A DNA stretch of 64,000 nt, taken from positions 1,134,590 to 1,198,589 of the forward strand of contig RPFO01000132.1 in NCBI GenBank assembly GCA_009746045.1, read 5' to 3'. The position numbers were made by a program, and so were the translations under genes. Positions 31,273 through 49,502 of the stretch are shown piece by piece; positions within the stretch are counted from its first letter, which is position 1, and the number at the start of each line of letters is the position of its first letter. Origin of the DNA: Mesostigma viride (lineage: Eukaryota > Streptophyta > Mesostigmatophyceae > Mesostigmatales > Mesostigmataceae). Below the pieces are notes generated by a model, which saw nothing but the letters and a program-made list of their open reading frames with translations, was not told the DNA's origin and ran no database searches.

Positions 31273-31494
31273 GGCTTGCATCACTCCCCGGACAGGAGAA
31301 CTTTTGCGGTTGGACTGTAGGTGTCAGCTGGCGATGCCTTAGGATCAGGAGACGTCAGTCCTATAGTCAGAAAAAGTGGGTGCGAGAGGTCCCCAGTTCG
31401 ATTCCGGCCTGGATTCATTTGCAGATCGCGTTTTCCGCGGACCGGCACTGAGCGCAAATGGTTTTCACTATTTGCGGCGTGCCAAATCAGAATA
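31273..31494 (+). mobile_element. tRNA-derived SINE, apparently full length
   Basis: Shares about 222 bp with 50087-50312, from GGCTTGCATCACTCCCCGGA to CAGAATA. It contains a pol III B-box-like GTTCGATTCC at 31396-31405 and an A-box-like TAGGTGTCAGCTGG at 31318-31331, about 65 bp upstream. The antisense frame reads NRTGDLSHP, the usual translation of a tRNA T-arm read backwards. No target duplication could be seen. Confidence 0.75.
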
Positions 31495-31576
31495 CTTGCA
31501 CTACTCCCATGCATTCGGCCATACGATGTTGTTTCATTACTATACAAGGTGACACAAAAAATGGCTTGATGCTTAA

Positions 31577-37771
<6,195 letters not shown>

Positions 37772-40701
37772 AAGATCGTTATTTCCGAAATTAGCGTCCT
37801 AAGCGCAAACCGGCAGCATGAAACGCGCCATTTGGATAATAGAAATATCGTCCATCGCGTCGATGACGGCTATGATGAAGAAGCGGGCCAGCGAGACAGC
37901 CGGCGTCAAGCAGAAACTTCGTGCTCTTGCGGGTCAGACTAACCTGGGCAAAACAGGGATCACTACAAAACGCACTCCGTAATGAGACCGAAGCAACGGG
38001 GGACACCAGCAAATTATTTTAAACATAGAAAAGTCATGTCCGGCCTATACGCGCTCGGGCATAAATAATGAACGTTGGCCTGGTGATTTTGATACAATCT
38101 TTGGTAGGGAGAATGCAGATTTTCAAAAAAAAAAACATCAAGACAAGCTTTAGACACCACGCTTCAGCCCTGCTTCAGCCATAGGCTACCAGTTTGCCGC
38201 CTATGATAACGTGCGGTTGCCCTCCTAAACCAGGACTGGGATTTCACCCTGATCAGCGTTCGTGTTTGTGGCACGGCTCGATCGCGTAAAATAAAATATT
38301 TTCCCCGCGTACGTAAGTACCCCACATGTCCCCTTGACCATATTCTGTCAAGACTCTGTCAAGACTCAAGTATTGTAGTGTCAAGACGTGTCAAATATCA
38401 CGAAAACATCATCTACAGTGCTGTAAGCGGCACGAAAACGTCTACAGTGCTGTAAACGGAACCGCAGACAAAACATCAATCACGCAGTAATCACGCTCAC
38501 TGCCTCATCAGTCATGTGTACGGCTGGTCTAATTTTGCCGGTTGGGCCGCGGACTCTGCTGCGTTTATTCAACTTAGTAACTAAGTAAGTTGCTCGCGGT
38601 GCCGTGCAAGCTGCCCTTGTCTTGTTGATAGTACCCGTCACGCCGCAACGGTTATCTCCGCCCAAGATCCAGCCTAGCACGAGATATCGTTGCAAGTTGC
38701 AGGCTGGGAGGGGCAAGCGGTTAGCGATTCTATGATCGACTTGACAAGGGAAGGGACCTATAATAGGGCTATGGAAGCCAGGGAAGCATGGTGCCATGGT
38801 TACACTAGAAAATGCGTTACTATCACCGACAGTTTGTAGCTGGGTCAGCCGACTGTGTCTAATTAATGGGAATAGGTGTACAATGCTGGAATTGAGGCTT
38901 GCTGGATCCATCGTTACGCCTTGTCTATCGACCAAAACCGAGGACACAGCTTGCAGTGAAGACAGCCCGTGAGCCTGTAAGGTCAGTTTGCATGCAGTTT
39001 ACGTGTTACTGTGGAAGGTTCCCTGATGGTTGCGCAGACTGTGTCTTACACCCTGTGTAAAGATATGTAGGACTCAGCGTGCTTGTGCCTAGGTGTATCC
39101 CCGGCCAACCCAGCCCGCGTAAAACTGCTCCTATACCTGGCGAAAGTGTGATCCTTGTAGAGTAGTTGTTGAGCCATTTTAGGTATTACTGCGGTAAAAT
39201 ATGCGGAAATAGACACATTATTCCTGGTTGCTGATGTGGCCATCATTAGTGGCCAAGGAGATGGTAGATGATGTTGGAGAATCTCACTGGACGAGATCTG
39301 CAAAACGTGCTCCCCAGGATCACAGAAGATGATGTTTCGCATCAGGCATGCGGCTGCCAAATTATTAAGGCAACCGAAGTTTTCCATTAATGTCGAAACA
39401 GCTCGGCATTCCTTTCACAATGGCGTAAAGAAAACCTGGGCAGTGCTCGCTAACCCTTTACCAGTAGGTTGACAAGGTGCCGTTGCGCAAATATAGGAAG
39501 TTTCTGGGCGCGCATCGTGTCCGATGGTGTTGATGATATCTGTGGTCATAAACCGTTACCCTCATCGCGTGGCACGTGTATTTGGCAAGCAAGCCTACCG
39601 ATTGATTGTGAGGAAGAAGCTGATCTGCACCCAGAAGCCAAACTGTTTCTGTCACCAACACAGCATGGTGTGGCAGAGGCAAACTCGTCAATGCTGCCAC
39701 TTGTGAAACCTTTGACAGCGAAGCTGTTTGGGTGTTAAGGTAGTCGTCGCACGAGGCGGTCACGGTGCATGCATGAGGATGATGCAGACAGCAATGCACG
39801 TTGCTGCATCTGGCAGGGTGGCACAGTGCACTAGTGCTAGCAATGTGGTGGATGGCCGCACCCCACGGAATGGCAAGACTGTGTGCGGCTAGCACCCATG
39901 AGCAGCCATACATGGTAGGACCCAAGCGAAAGCCGACTCTATGAGCATGAGTCTCCTTCGTGCCAAATGCCATTGTAACTGTGCAAGCCACCACTAGGCC
40001 CTTTGTCCATTCCAAGCCTATCATAGGCCAAGCATCGTACGGGATAAGCGGACAGCACTCAGATGGCACTCGCTCGTGCGTAGCATGACCCACCACTTTT
40101 GGCCACCCCTTCCCCTGGCCTTGCCCCGGTATCAACTGCCAGCAGCGGCACTGGTACCTAATACACAGTGCGTGCCCGGCGGGTGGCAAGTGCCAGCTGT
40201 CAACGGTCCCATACGTCCTGTATCGTTGATGGGCGCATGGCAGCCATGTGCCTTAGCTGACGCATGTATGGCTGCTTTACCTTTCCTGGCGGCCCGTTTT
40301 AGCTTTGGTTGGCACATCTCCTCATCATCCTTTGTTTGTGCGCGTGTGTGTGATGGGTACCTGCAGCGCATTGCGGGGGCGCGTCCCCCCTCGGGCATCA
40401 TTATCCATCGCCTGGCCAGTTGGCGCCTGGTCGCGTGAAACCCCACCATCCTGTGCCTAGGCGTGCCTATCGGGGCCTGGCGCTGTGCATTGCTGCGGTT
40501 GCCAGCACCAGCAGAGGCACCGTGCGCTGCTCTGTGCTGAGCTGTCGCCATTGATCCCAAGATACTTTACTCATCCGCGCGGTCGCCGCCCAACAATTTC
40601 GAGGCGGCCACCCTTAAAGGACTTGGTTGATCCCTCGCATATCAAGTTTCATCGGCCCAGCCCCATCCATTGTATCCTTGGTCCAAGTGGATCGGCCCAC
40701 C
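37772..40701. other. intergenic, possible first exon of the glycosyltransferase
   Basis: On the minus strand near 37960-37815, after a TTTTGCCCAG acceptor, one frame reads SLARFFIIAVIDAMDDISII, which could be an upstream hydrophobic exon. The rest (38.0-40.7 kb) has no supported gene. An open frame of 243 codons at 39458-40189 (-) has no domain and overlaps others. Short repeats of TGTCAAGAC and of a 28-bp ACGAAAAC..CTACAGTGCTGTAA unit lie at 38345-38462. Confidence 0.4.
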
Positions 40702-43700
40702 ATGGTGTCGTCCCCGCGCATGTTCCTGTCGAACACCAAGTCCAAGCTGACCAAGAAGATATCGCTGCCCGCCACCACCCACAAGGCCACGGATGCGCAC
40801 GAGCCGCCGCCGCTCATGTGGTCCAACCAGCTCGCCGAGGTGAGGGAGGAAGTGAATGTAAAGACGTCAGGGGGGAGGGTAGCAACGGGTGGGTGCGCAT
40901 GCATGGGGTCTAGCCATGCGGGCAGGAGCGCAGGAAGGGGAAGATAATGGGGTAGGATAGTGAGACGAGGAGTGAAGGCCACATGAGATGAGGGGAATAG
41001 GGCAGGCTGGTGAAGGGGCATCCCATGGGGGTGTGGCGAGTTTACTGCCCAACCAGCCTGCAGAGGGAGCGTGCCCAACGGGAGGCATAGGGGGTGGAGA
41101 GTAAAGGGGGGAAAGGGAAGGAGAATGATAGGAGAAGGATGGCAAGCTGATCTAGACAAGGGTCTGCCTTTGCGGATAGGGCTAAGTGCTTGAGTGCTTG
41201 CACGAGTACAAGTTCAGGTGCACCAGGCGCAGAGCACGTTGGGCAGCAAGCGCGTGCAAGCCACCGGTTGCAGCGCGCTTGTGGCCGAGGCAAGCACGTA
41301 GCAAGAAAGGTAGCATTCGGTCCCTGCGTATGGCAGGAAGCCGCTTGTGACATGTCTTCCCCAGCAGACGTGAGCCACGTCTCATCCATTCATACATCAT
41401 CCTCACCACAAGATGAGGGGGGCAGTCTATCTTACAACAGCCAGCGCGGATGGACCCGGGAGTCAACGCTCCAAGGATACGTGCCTGACAGGTGGCCCCC
41501 CATCGGCGTGACTGGCCTGTGGGTGCACCTTCTCCCGTGTACAGCGCTGTCTAGCCAAGGGGGGAGCAGTTGGAGTACAGCATGGGGAGGACGGGGCCTT
41601 TGTAGGGGGGGGCTATGGAAGGGGATGTGCTTTTTCCTTCGCTCCGTAAATGTGCATGCACAAACTACAATAACTTAATACAAGATTGTGTGGTACAGTA
41701 TTATAGATATAGTGCGGTAACTCGCACACTCTGCTACTAGTAACGACGTGCGGCTACCCTGTTCCCTCCCCTTCCTACGCCTGCCTCCTCTCCCCTATCT
41801 TGCTCCCTACCGCAGGAGGACGTGACCCCCATCTCCCCCACGCTGCGGCGCATGCGGGCGGCCACCCTCATCCAGAACGTGTTCCGCGCGCGCAAGGTAT
41901 GTGCCTGGCGCCGCGGCTGTGTGGGGGTTGGACCATGGGACAGAGCTCGGCGGCTTGAGAGTGACCGCTGGCACGCGCTTGTAGAGCCACCCTACTGTAT
42001 GTAGGGTAAGGCCTTGGTGCATATGGCGACACAGTGCACGCACCTGACACCCCCCCTCGTAACAGCTTGGCAATGGGACACCCTGCACACCCAGCCCTGG
42101 ATCTGACCCATCCTCATGCCATGCTGGCCCAAGAGGGCCCCACCCTTCCATGCGTGGCGCAATCGCCAACAGGTTTTGGTTTCCAGCCAATCCTTGTTTC
42201 AAAGGCTCATTGGGACTTTGCAACAACAATTCCTTGGTTTCTTGTCGGCGACAACCTGCAGATATTGCGCCAGCTGGCGTTGGAGGCGCGCCGCAAGCGC
42301 GCCGTCGTGGTCATCCAGCGCCACGCGCGCGGGTTCATCGCGCGGTGGGGGCCTGTGGGCATGCAGGTGCGCGAGGTGCGGCGCAAGTTTTGGGAGGCAC
42401 GCGGCGTGGACATGCCCAGCCTGGCGGCGACGCGGCCGCCATCCTCCTCCGCATCGTTTTCGTCGGTTACGGTGCGTGCTGATGACGATGGGATGAAAGG
42501 AAAGCGGAAGGGAGGGGGGGGGGGGGGGGGGGAGGGGAGGGGGGGAGGGGAGGGGAGGGGAGGGGAGGGGAGGGGGGAGGGAGGAGGGGAGGGGAGGGGA
42601 GGGGAGAGGGAGGGGAGGGGGGGAGGGGAGGGAGGGGAGGGGAGGAGAGGGAGGGGAGGGGAGGGAGGGAGGGGAGGGGAGGGGAGGGGAGGGGAGGGGA
42701 GGGAGGGGAGGGGAGGGAGAGGAGGGGAGGGGGGGAGGGGAGGGGAGGGGAGGGGAGGGGGGGAGGGGAGGGGAGGGGAGGGGAGGGGAGGGGAGGGGAG
42801 GGGAGGGGAGGGGAGGGGAGGGGAGGGGAGGGGAGGGGAGGGGAGGGGAGGGGAGGGGAGGCAGAAATATGGGATGAATGGGACCCAAGGGGTTGAGGTG
42901 GGGGGTGGTGAATGGAAACGGGGCGACAGGACAGTGTGGGCACCCCTATGGCTGTGTCGCCCCATCGTCCATCAGTGGCTGTCAGGCTAGTTATGGGCGG
43001 CAGCAGCAGCAGTATGAACATTCACCGTGTGCACAAGTGTTTGCATGCATTTTGTAGCGACCATGAAGCTGCATTCTGTTGCTTGCTTCATTGCTCCTGC
43101 GCTGGAATAGGACAGTAGGGCGCTTGTGCCGCCTGTTGGTGCTCACCTGATCGCTGCATCTGCGTCGTTATCCCCACTTCATGCCACCCGACGCCACCCA
43201 TCTGCCAACCATCTGCCAACCATCTGCCAACCATCTGCCACCCGTCTGCCACCCATCTGCCACCCATCTGCCACCCATCTGCCACCCATCTGCCAACCCT
43301 CTGCCAACCATCTGCCAACCATCTGCCAACCATCTGCCAACCATCTGCCAACCATGCCACAAACATGGCCACCCACCTGCCACCATCCGCCACAGAGCGA
43401 GAAGTTCACTCCCGACGTGCACGGGGTCGGCGGGTGGGGCTTCCCCTACCTGACCACGTGGGCCAAGGCCTCCCCCTGGCGCCGCATCCTGGTCAAGCGG
43501 CCGTCGCACATTGACAATGAGGACATTGCCAACATCGAAGAGGTGGAGGAGGGGGAGCACATCAGCCCTGCGCCGGATGTCTACGTGCCCATGGGTTTCC
43601 TCGAGGCCATGACGGGGGCCTTCGTGACATCGGCCAGCGCGCCCGTGACACCCCGCGGCCATGCCAACACCAAGATAGAGCTGCCAGCCACGCAGGCAAC

Positions 43701-44745
43701 GGCAGCGACCAGCGTGGACGCCCCGCAGCAGGTGGGCGGTCCCACCACCACCGCGACGGTGCCGCAGGGTCCCCCAGGGGACGCCGTCGCGCGCATGGCG
43801 GCGCAGCGGCTGTTTGCGATGCAAGGGGGTGGCAGCGCGCCCGCCACCCCTAGGGGCACCGCGGACCATTACGGCGACCCGGGCGCGCAGGGCGGCGGGG
43901 CACAAGGGGGCGAGGAACCTCCTGCATCCCCTCTTGCGGAATTCAAGCCAGCCTTAGGCGATGCCCCGCAGACGTGCCCCCCCAAGCTGTCCGTGCGCAC
44001 CGCCGCGGACCGTTCACCGGAGCGTGAGGGGTCCACCTCAGGGGACAACGCCGGCAGCCACATGGCCAAGCCCGCACGGCTGGAGTACTCGGGGTCACCG
44101 GGGGCCAAGCGGCCCGGACGGCTGCCCGGTCGCGCACCCTCGGGGGACCACAGCCGGCTGAGCCAGGTGCTCACGGAGAGCACCACTCTGCCAGCTGGCG
44201 GGGCTGCGCCGGGGGCGGGCCTCACCGTGTCAACCGCCCGCAGCAAAGGCGGTGCGGCCGAGGCGGGGGAGCGTGCGGCCAGTGGGGCGGTGCCGGCAGA
44301 TGGCATGAGGGAGGCCAACGGGCACGTGCCGCCGCAAAGCGGCATGTCCGTGGGCCGGCAGGGCGGCGCAGGGGAAGGCGAGGGGAGGCTGAGCGTGGAA
44401 ACGGGTGGCATTGCGGCGCTAAAACTAGATGCGCTGCTGGGGCCGCGCCGCCCCATGAGCGCCGAGCCGCTGTCGCCGCCACCGCTTGACGAGCTGCGCT
44501 TGAAGCACGACGTGAAGCATGACCGGGTGTCGTCGCCGCGCGCGTCGGGAATACCCCGGCCGCCGGGCCACGGGCTGCACGACGCGCACCACCCGGCGAA
44601 GGAGAAGGGCCATGGGTTCTTGTCCAAGGTGACGAGCACAATCCGGCGGCAGAAGTCAGTGGACGGCTCGTCGTCACCAACGTACAAGGAGGCGGCCAAG
44701 GATAACCAGTTGATCGTCAACCGCAAGACGAGCTGGTACCTGTAG
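40702..44745 (+). CDS. IQ-motif protein, unknown family
   Basis: Four phase-0 exons: 40702-40839, 41816-41896, 42262-42471 and 43396-44745, giving 592 residues. The N-terminus is basic (SNTKSKLTKKISLP). Exon 2 holds IQ motif 1 (AATLIQNVFRARK), exon 3 IQ motif 2 (AVVVIQRHARGFIARWG) followed by VREVRRKFWEARG. Exon 4 opens with SEKFTPDVHGVGGWGFPYLT and WRRILVKRPSHIDNEDIANI, an acidic EEVEEGEH patch and PDVYVPMGFLEAMTG. About 300 residues of Pro/Gly/Ala-rich probably disordered sequence follow, and a basic tail (KVTSTIRRQKSVD .. VNRKTSWYL). IQ motifs bind calmodulin or calmodulin-like light chains, usually without calcium, so a calcium-linked scaffold is a reasonable inference. I do not recognise the conserved exon 4 block. 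TGTAA at 44936-44940 is a possible polyadenylation signal. Confidence 0.85.
42512..42861. repeat. 350-bp pure purine (GGGGA)n tract in intron 3
   Basis: The plus strand is only G and A for about 350 bp, mostly GGGGA and GGGA units, starting some 40 bp after the exon 3 donor. Such homopurine mirror-like DNA can form triplexes and G-quadruplexes. The pre-mRNA carries the purine strand. Confidence 0.97.
43195..43393. repeat. 11-bp minisatellite next to the exon 4 acceptor
   Basis: CATCTGCCAAC and the CATCTGCCACC variant repeat about 17 times and end at the CCACAG acceptor of exon 4. The array therefore supplies the C-rich tract before the splice site. Confidence 0.93.
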
Positions 44746-46107
44746 GGGACAGGGGCGGAGGCCTGGCATACCGATGCTGGCTGGGTTGAGTGTTGTGACG
44801 TGCTCTGTCAAGCCTTTGGGGTCGCAGTTGGTGGAACCTGGGGGCTGCTCAAAGCACATTTTGCGTGTTTATTACTTTTATGTTGGTGGATGGTGTTGGC
44901 GGCTTAATTAGAGGTTGAATTGTTGGGTTAAGTGCTGTAAATAGTAGGCCCGAGTTAGCAGGCAGTAATATGCCGCAAAGCAGCCTCAAAGTCACAGGAC
45001 TATGGCCCCCTGCTTTGTCCTTGCACCTGGCGAACTTTTCTGGTCAGGTTCTAGTTTTTGTTGACTGCCATGCTGTCCTTTCACGACAAGAATGCCTAGT
45101 GTACGTCATGTACTTGTGTGTGCTGGCCATTTGATCAGCTCAATGAGTGCAATTACGTTCATGAAAAGTTGAGGCACGCATGGGTCACACTAGGGATTGT
45201 AATTTTTATTATTCTAACTGTACGTGCTGACTTATTAGGTGAGCCAATCTTACCCCAACTAGGTTGTCCCCAGTTCTCAACTTTTCAAATTCTCAAAACT
45301 GGCCCTTCAATTCATTAATATAATTATATCTTCATTAATATCATTAATATAATTCAAAGACTATGACCGAGACATTATGCTCCGTCAAGTCCGATGTTTT
45401 TTGCAACGTCACCCACATCTGTTCGGTGCTGCCCCTTGGCACAAGCTCTACAAACAGGTCGTGGACCGGCTGGATCGCATAGTATCTCCGCACATCTGAA
45501 CCCTGTGCTGCCAGATCTCCTTTGCGGCCGTTCCGAGCTTGGCACTGGATTCGTTGTCCACATCGTCGCGTCACTGCAGCAACACGATGTTTTCTGGCAT
45601 ACGCGGGCTTTTGGTTCCCGCCGCACATTTGAAAGTGCTGTCCTCCGGCTTTTTGCCTTTGCACCGTGTGCAGTTCTTGGACGTTTGGAATCATGGCATG
45701 GCTAACGTGATGACTGACTAGCTACCTTTTCAGTGGTTTTCCATTTGCGGGTATTTCCTCGTAAATGGTGGGAGAGCGATCGCAGCAATGGTGCTCACCA
45801 CTAGACACTCCCGGCCAGTTAGGCTCGAAACACACGCCCTGATCAAGCATGCTGTTTCCGGCCCCACCGTCTAGGTCCTCTAGTCGCTCTACACGTAAGC
45901 CAGCCATAATTTCAATGCACAAGGATACACATTTCCATCACCATTCATCTTCATCATCCTGAACGACTCGAACACGCGGACAAGATAACGGCAGGCTCGA
46001 GCTACCATGGTCCGGATTCTCCCGATTTCTGGCCTGCCCTGGTTGTCTCCTTGATAATTATATCCTGCCGGGGGGCTTAAGACGGGCCAACCAGGTAGAC
46101 ACCTCCT
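44746..46107. other. IQ gene 3' region and spacer
   Basis: No supported gene. On the minus strand, pieces at 45375-45700 read STFKCAAGTKSPRMPENIVL and DDVDNESSAKLGTAAKEIWQ, interrupted by stops. This may be an old transposase or gene fragment, but I cannot assign it. ATATTAAT repeats lie near 45315-45355. Confidence 0.4.
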
Positions 46108-46458
46108 ATGGCAGGGTCCCCTTGTCCCATCGCAACCCACTGGCAAACTTGCGCGCGCCCGGCACCGGCGCAGCGCGACCCGGACCTATGCACACAACTG
46201 CTTGAAGATGCAGGGCTTCTGGGACTATCCGTACTCCGCGCCCGCATGATTGACAAGGAGAAATGGGCTGCCATCTGCGATAAGCACCTTCCTGAGGGGT
46301 ATGCTCCTGTTTTCTCCCCGCGGGCCCCGCGGCCCATTGGTAGCCAGGGTAGAAGTCCGCAGGTGGAGGTTATTGGCCCTGAGGATAGCCGCTACACTAC
46401 CGCCTCGTCTGCCATTACAGTAGAGGACAGCTCGGATGAGGATTACATCCCCATCTAG
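46108..46458 (+). CDS. hypothetical protein, acidic C-terminus
   Basis: A 116-codon frame ending in TAG at 46456-46458. The part from CTQLLEDAGLLGLSVLRARM through IDKEKWAAICDKHLPEGYAP looks protein-like, and it ends EVIGPEDSRYTTAS..VEDSSDEDYIPI. It may be the last exon of a longer gene, since the start is not convincing. It stops about 90 bp before the hAT element. No family recognised. Confidence 0.35.
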   Translation: MAGSPCPIATHWQTCARPAPAQRDPDLCTQLLEDAGLLGLSVLRARMIDKEKWAAICDKHLPEGYAPVFSPRAPRPIGSQGRSPQVEVIGPEDSRYTTASSAITVEDSSDEDYIPI

Positions 46459-48007
46459 TACTTAATGGTTGGGGAATGATGCAGACGATATTTGTTTAAA
46501 CTTTTGTGTAATTATTTTTTTTCTAATGAGATTAGCATAGTACTCCGTGGCATCAGTGCTTTTGCTAAGGGTTTTTGTCATTCGTCAAACTGTTGACTAT
46601 TTGCCTCGGCACTTCGTCAAATGGTTGACTATTTGCCTCGGCTATTCGTCAAACTGGTTGACTATTTGCCTTGGCGCTTCGTCAACCCTGGGGGGGGGGG
46701 AGGAGGAAGCTTTATTTCTTCATAATTAACTGAAGGTCGCTCACGCCTCACACACGCATGTAATGCATGTGGATAAAACATAATATCACATAGTGGTTGT
46801 TGACAACTGCATAATCACAGGCATGCCATAGATGCATTCACAACATGACATGCCATAGAACTGCACAGGCTAGCTAGCATACAGCCCAAAATAGCTCAGA
46901 CCGTTATAACGGGTGCAGTTATTTTGGGGTGTTTCGCTTACCGTATAGGCATTCAATTCCAACGTGGCACAAAACATCATAGATGGCCACACATGGATTC
47001 CCAAACACATTTCCAGCTTTAAAATCACAACAGCATGCTATACAACAAGTATAAAGCTTGTGCCAAGGCCCAAAACCAAGCGTAGAAGGGGTTCACAAGG
47101 AGCTACATTATCAATGCATCCAACACACTATAAAGCAATTCCAATGATTGGCAATGATAGAAAAAACAAACGAACTAACCTGGTTATGCTTCCATGAAAG
47201 CATGCCCCGGCCATCCATGTTTCTTGCATGCACTATGGACGCACAAGCAGAAGGATAACTTGGGCCAGCAAACCAAGAAGCAATGCCTAGAGCTGGCCAG
47301 AAAACCACTTGTCTCGCTATGTCTGTGCAGGGAAAAGCACCCCGTTATCAAGCCCACCATGTTTAGAGACAATACCAAACGCTACTTCACTGGTTTCGTT
47401 GAAGCCTCAGCTACTAGTAATCAAATCTGGTCCAAAATCTGCGTGACATAGTGGTATTCCCCAACCATCACAAGCGAACGCGTACAAGCACTAAAGCAAC
47501 AAAACGACAAGCAAAAACCATCGATTACATGTCTACAACTAGTTTATAAACGATAGGACGACTTGGTACTGTAATGCATAAACGATAACATGTTAATACG
47601 TACCAGGTCGAAACCGCATATTACCTGCTGTGCGGGAGCCGTCACTCCCACCTCACGGACATAGCCTCGAACCATTCCTGGCCGTCATCGCTAATAAAAC
47701 ATGTCAAGAATAACGTAAAAAGTCTCCCCACGCGCAAATATATGGACGTTTGCTGCCGAACAGCAGGTAGCATACGCACTGTCACCGCCTGGTTAATAAT
47801 TTTTTCATGCCCTCGTCGGCTCAAGTCCTGCCTTGCTCGTCTTCAGTTTTGGTACCCGAGCATTGTCCTGAACCGTACTGACGTACTGTCTTTCCAAACC
47901 AACTCCAACTGCAGCGTACCTAGGATTCAGATGGTACGGGCTGACGGCCTGACGCCGCGCCGCTGGACCTTAGGTCTGGCCTTCAGGACTTAAGTGGTTG
48001 ACGAATA

Positions 48008-48986
48008 CCCAAAACATTTCCGGTGAAATGGGTGTTGGTTTATTTCCATATAACAGTTAAGGTGACCCAGGTATGCCAAAAATAGCCTGAAATGCCTAGT
48101 TTTGCCTAAATTGGGGTGCCCGCATTAATAAGGCGCGCCCTGCGACCAAGGTAGCCATTGTACTGTAGATATATCGTCATCCGGCATACGTGTAAAGACC
48201 TGGTTCATGCCCATGAGTGCATGGAAGACTTCCAGGGGGCTGGGGGTGTCATTGTTAGGGCCCGGGTCCCATACTTTGTGTTGTTCCGTCGCCAGGAGCC
48301 AGTAACGACGCATAGCCAGGTTCCAAGAGGAGATAAACCGGCGGACCACGGCACCTCTCGTGTACGCGGCACGTAACGTGAATACGGTCTCGTTGCGAAC
48401 TTGCCATATGGTGTGAAGCATCGTCGTGCGTAGCCATATCCATGCCATCTGGTTGGCTGTAAGGCTCGCGTCCCGTAATCCCGTGATGCCGAAAATAACC
48501 GTAGATAGTGTGACGGTGGTGGGGGGAGCTGTAATAGCCATCCACTTGGCCCATATACCCAGCAGCCATTGCCAAACCCCGGCGAGTTGGCAGTCCAGAA
48601 ATCTGTGCTCAATTGTTTCATCTGGAAAGTTGCATAAGCACGCCGCCGCGTGGGAGTACCGGTGGTGCAATTGGGAATTGACCCCGATGGCCCGATGCAT
48701 AAGCAGGTGCTGGACGTCGGTGGCCCGTTTGTCAACCAATGGGTGATCAACTGCCAAGGTAATGTTCTTGATCCAGGTGTAGCCCGGCCACTCGGGGTGC
48801 CAGCGCAGGCGACCCGGGTGCATCCTATGATTTTTATGTAGAAGTAGCCGGTATCCCCAGTCTGCCGTGTACTCGAAAAGGCACTTCGTCATGGGGGTGC
48901 CGCCAGATGTGAGGACCCACCCAAATTCTAGCGGGTCTAGAGCAAGCGTGTCCAGTCGCCCTTTGCCAACATGCCCAAAACATTTC
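48008..48986 (-). mobile_element. 5'-truncated LINE (family A) with 13-bp TSD, nested in the hAT
   Basis: CCCAAAACATTTC occurs at 48008-48020 and 48974-48986. The insert between is the 3' end of the family A LINE on the minus strand, with the same terminal sequence (GGAAATAAACCAACACCCATTTCACCGGAAAT) as the copy ending at 20280. Taking out the insert and one duplication restores a hAT sequence with uninterrupted GTTGACGAA..TCGTCAAACC repeats. Confidence 0.93.
48125..48973 (-). pseudogene. LINE zf-RVT domain, C-terminal part
   Basis: Open frame starting inside the truncated LINE with GRLDTLALDPLEFGWVL and ending VQWLPWSQGAPY. It aligns along its whole length with the last ~280 residues of the ORF at 19059-20198, including AACLCNFPDETIEHRFLDC (zinc ligands C, C, H, C). 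It is uninterrupted, so the insertion is fairly recent or the frame was active in the source. It lacks the RT, so it cannot move itself. Confidence 0.9.
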
Positions 48987-49183
48987 GTCAAACCGGTTGA
49001 CGAACTTCGGAACATATTCGTCAATTGGTTGACGAATTGCCGAGTTGGTTGACGAATGTGGTTGACGAATTGCCCAAAATGGTTGACTATTTTACTACTA
49101 TTTTCAAAATTCGTCAACCGGTTGACGAAATAGTCCCGTTAGCAAAAGCACTGCGTGGCATGCCTTTGCACATGACACGCAAG

Positions 49184-49502
<319 letters not shown>

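Larger units (their letters stand above)
46546..49161. mobile_element. hAT-type DNA transposon with exact 8-bp TSD
   Basis: CGTGGCAT lies at 46546-46553 and 49154-49161. Between them the ends are inverted: CAGTGCTTTTGCTAAGGG.. on the left and CAGTGCTTTTGCTAACGGG.. on the right when reversed. CAGTG-starting termini with 8-bp target duplications are the hAT superfamily hallmark. Inside each end are clustered repeats of TTCGTCAA..GTTGAC, including the perfect 20-bp palindrome at 49110-49129. Removing the nested LINE leaves about 1.63 kb. Frames at 46964-47197 and 47194-47451 are short and show no transposase signature or RW..C/D catalytic context, so it is probably non-autonomous. Confidence 0.85.

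Noticed and set aside
31281..31547. 88-codon minus-strand ORF with NRTGDLSHP
   Set aside because: Antisense translation of the SINE T-arm region, a common false gene.
39458..40189. 243-codon frame on the minus strand
   Set aside because: No domain, Cys/His-rich by composition, overlaps frames on the other strand, no splice or neighbour support.
42199..42965. Proline-rich proteins opposite the IQ gene
   Set aside because: Antisense reading of the purine intron tract.
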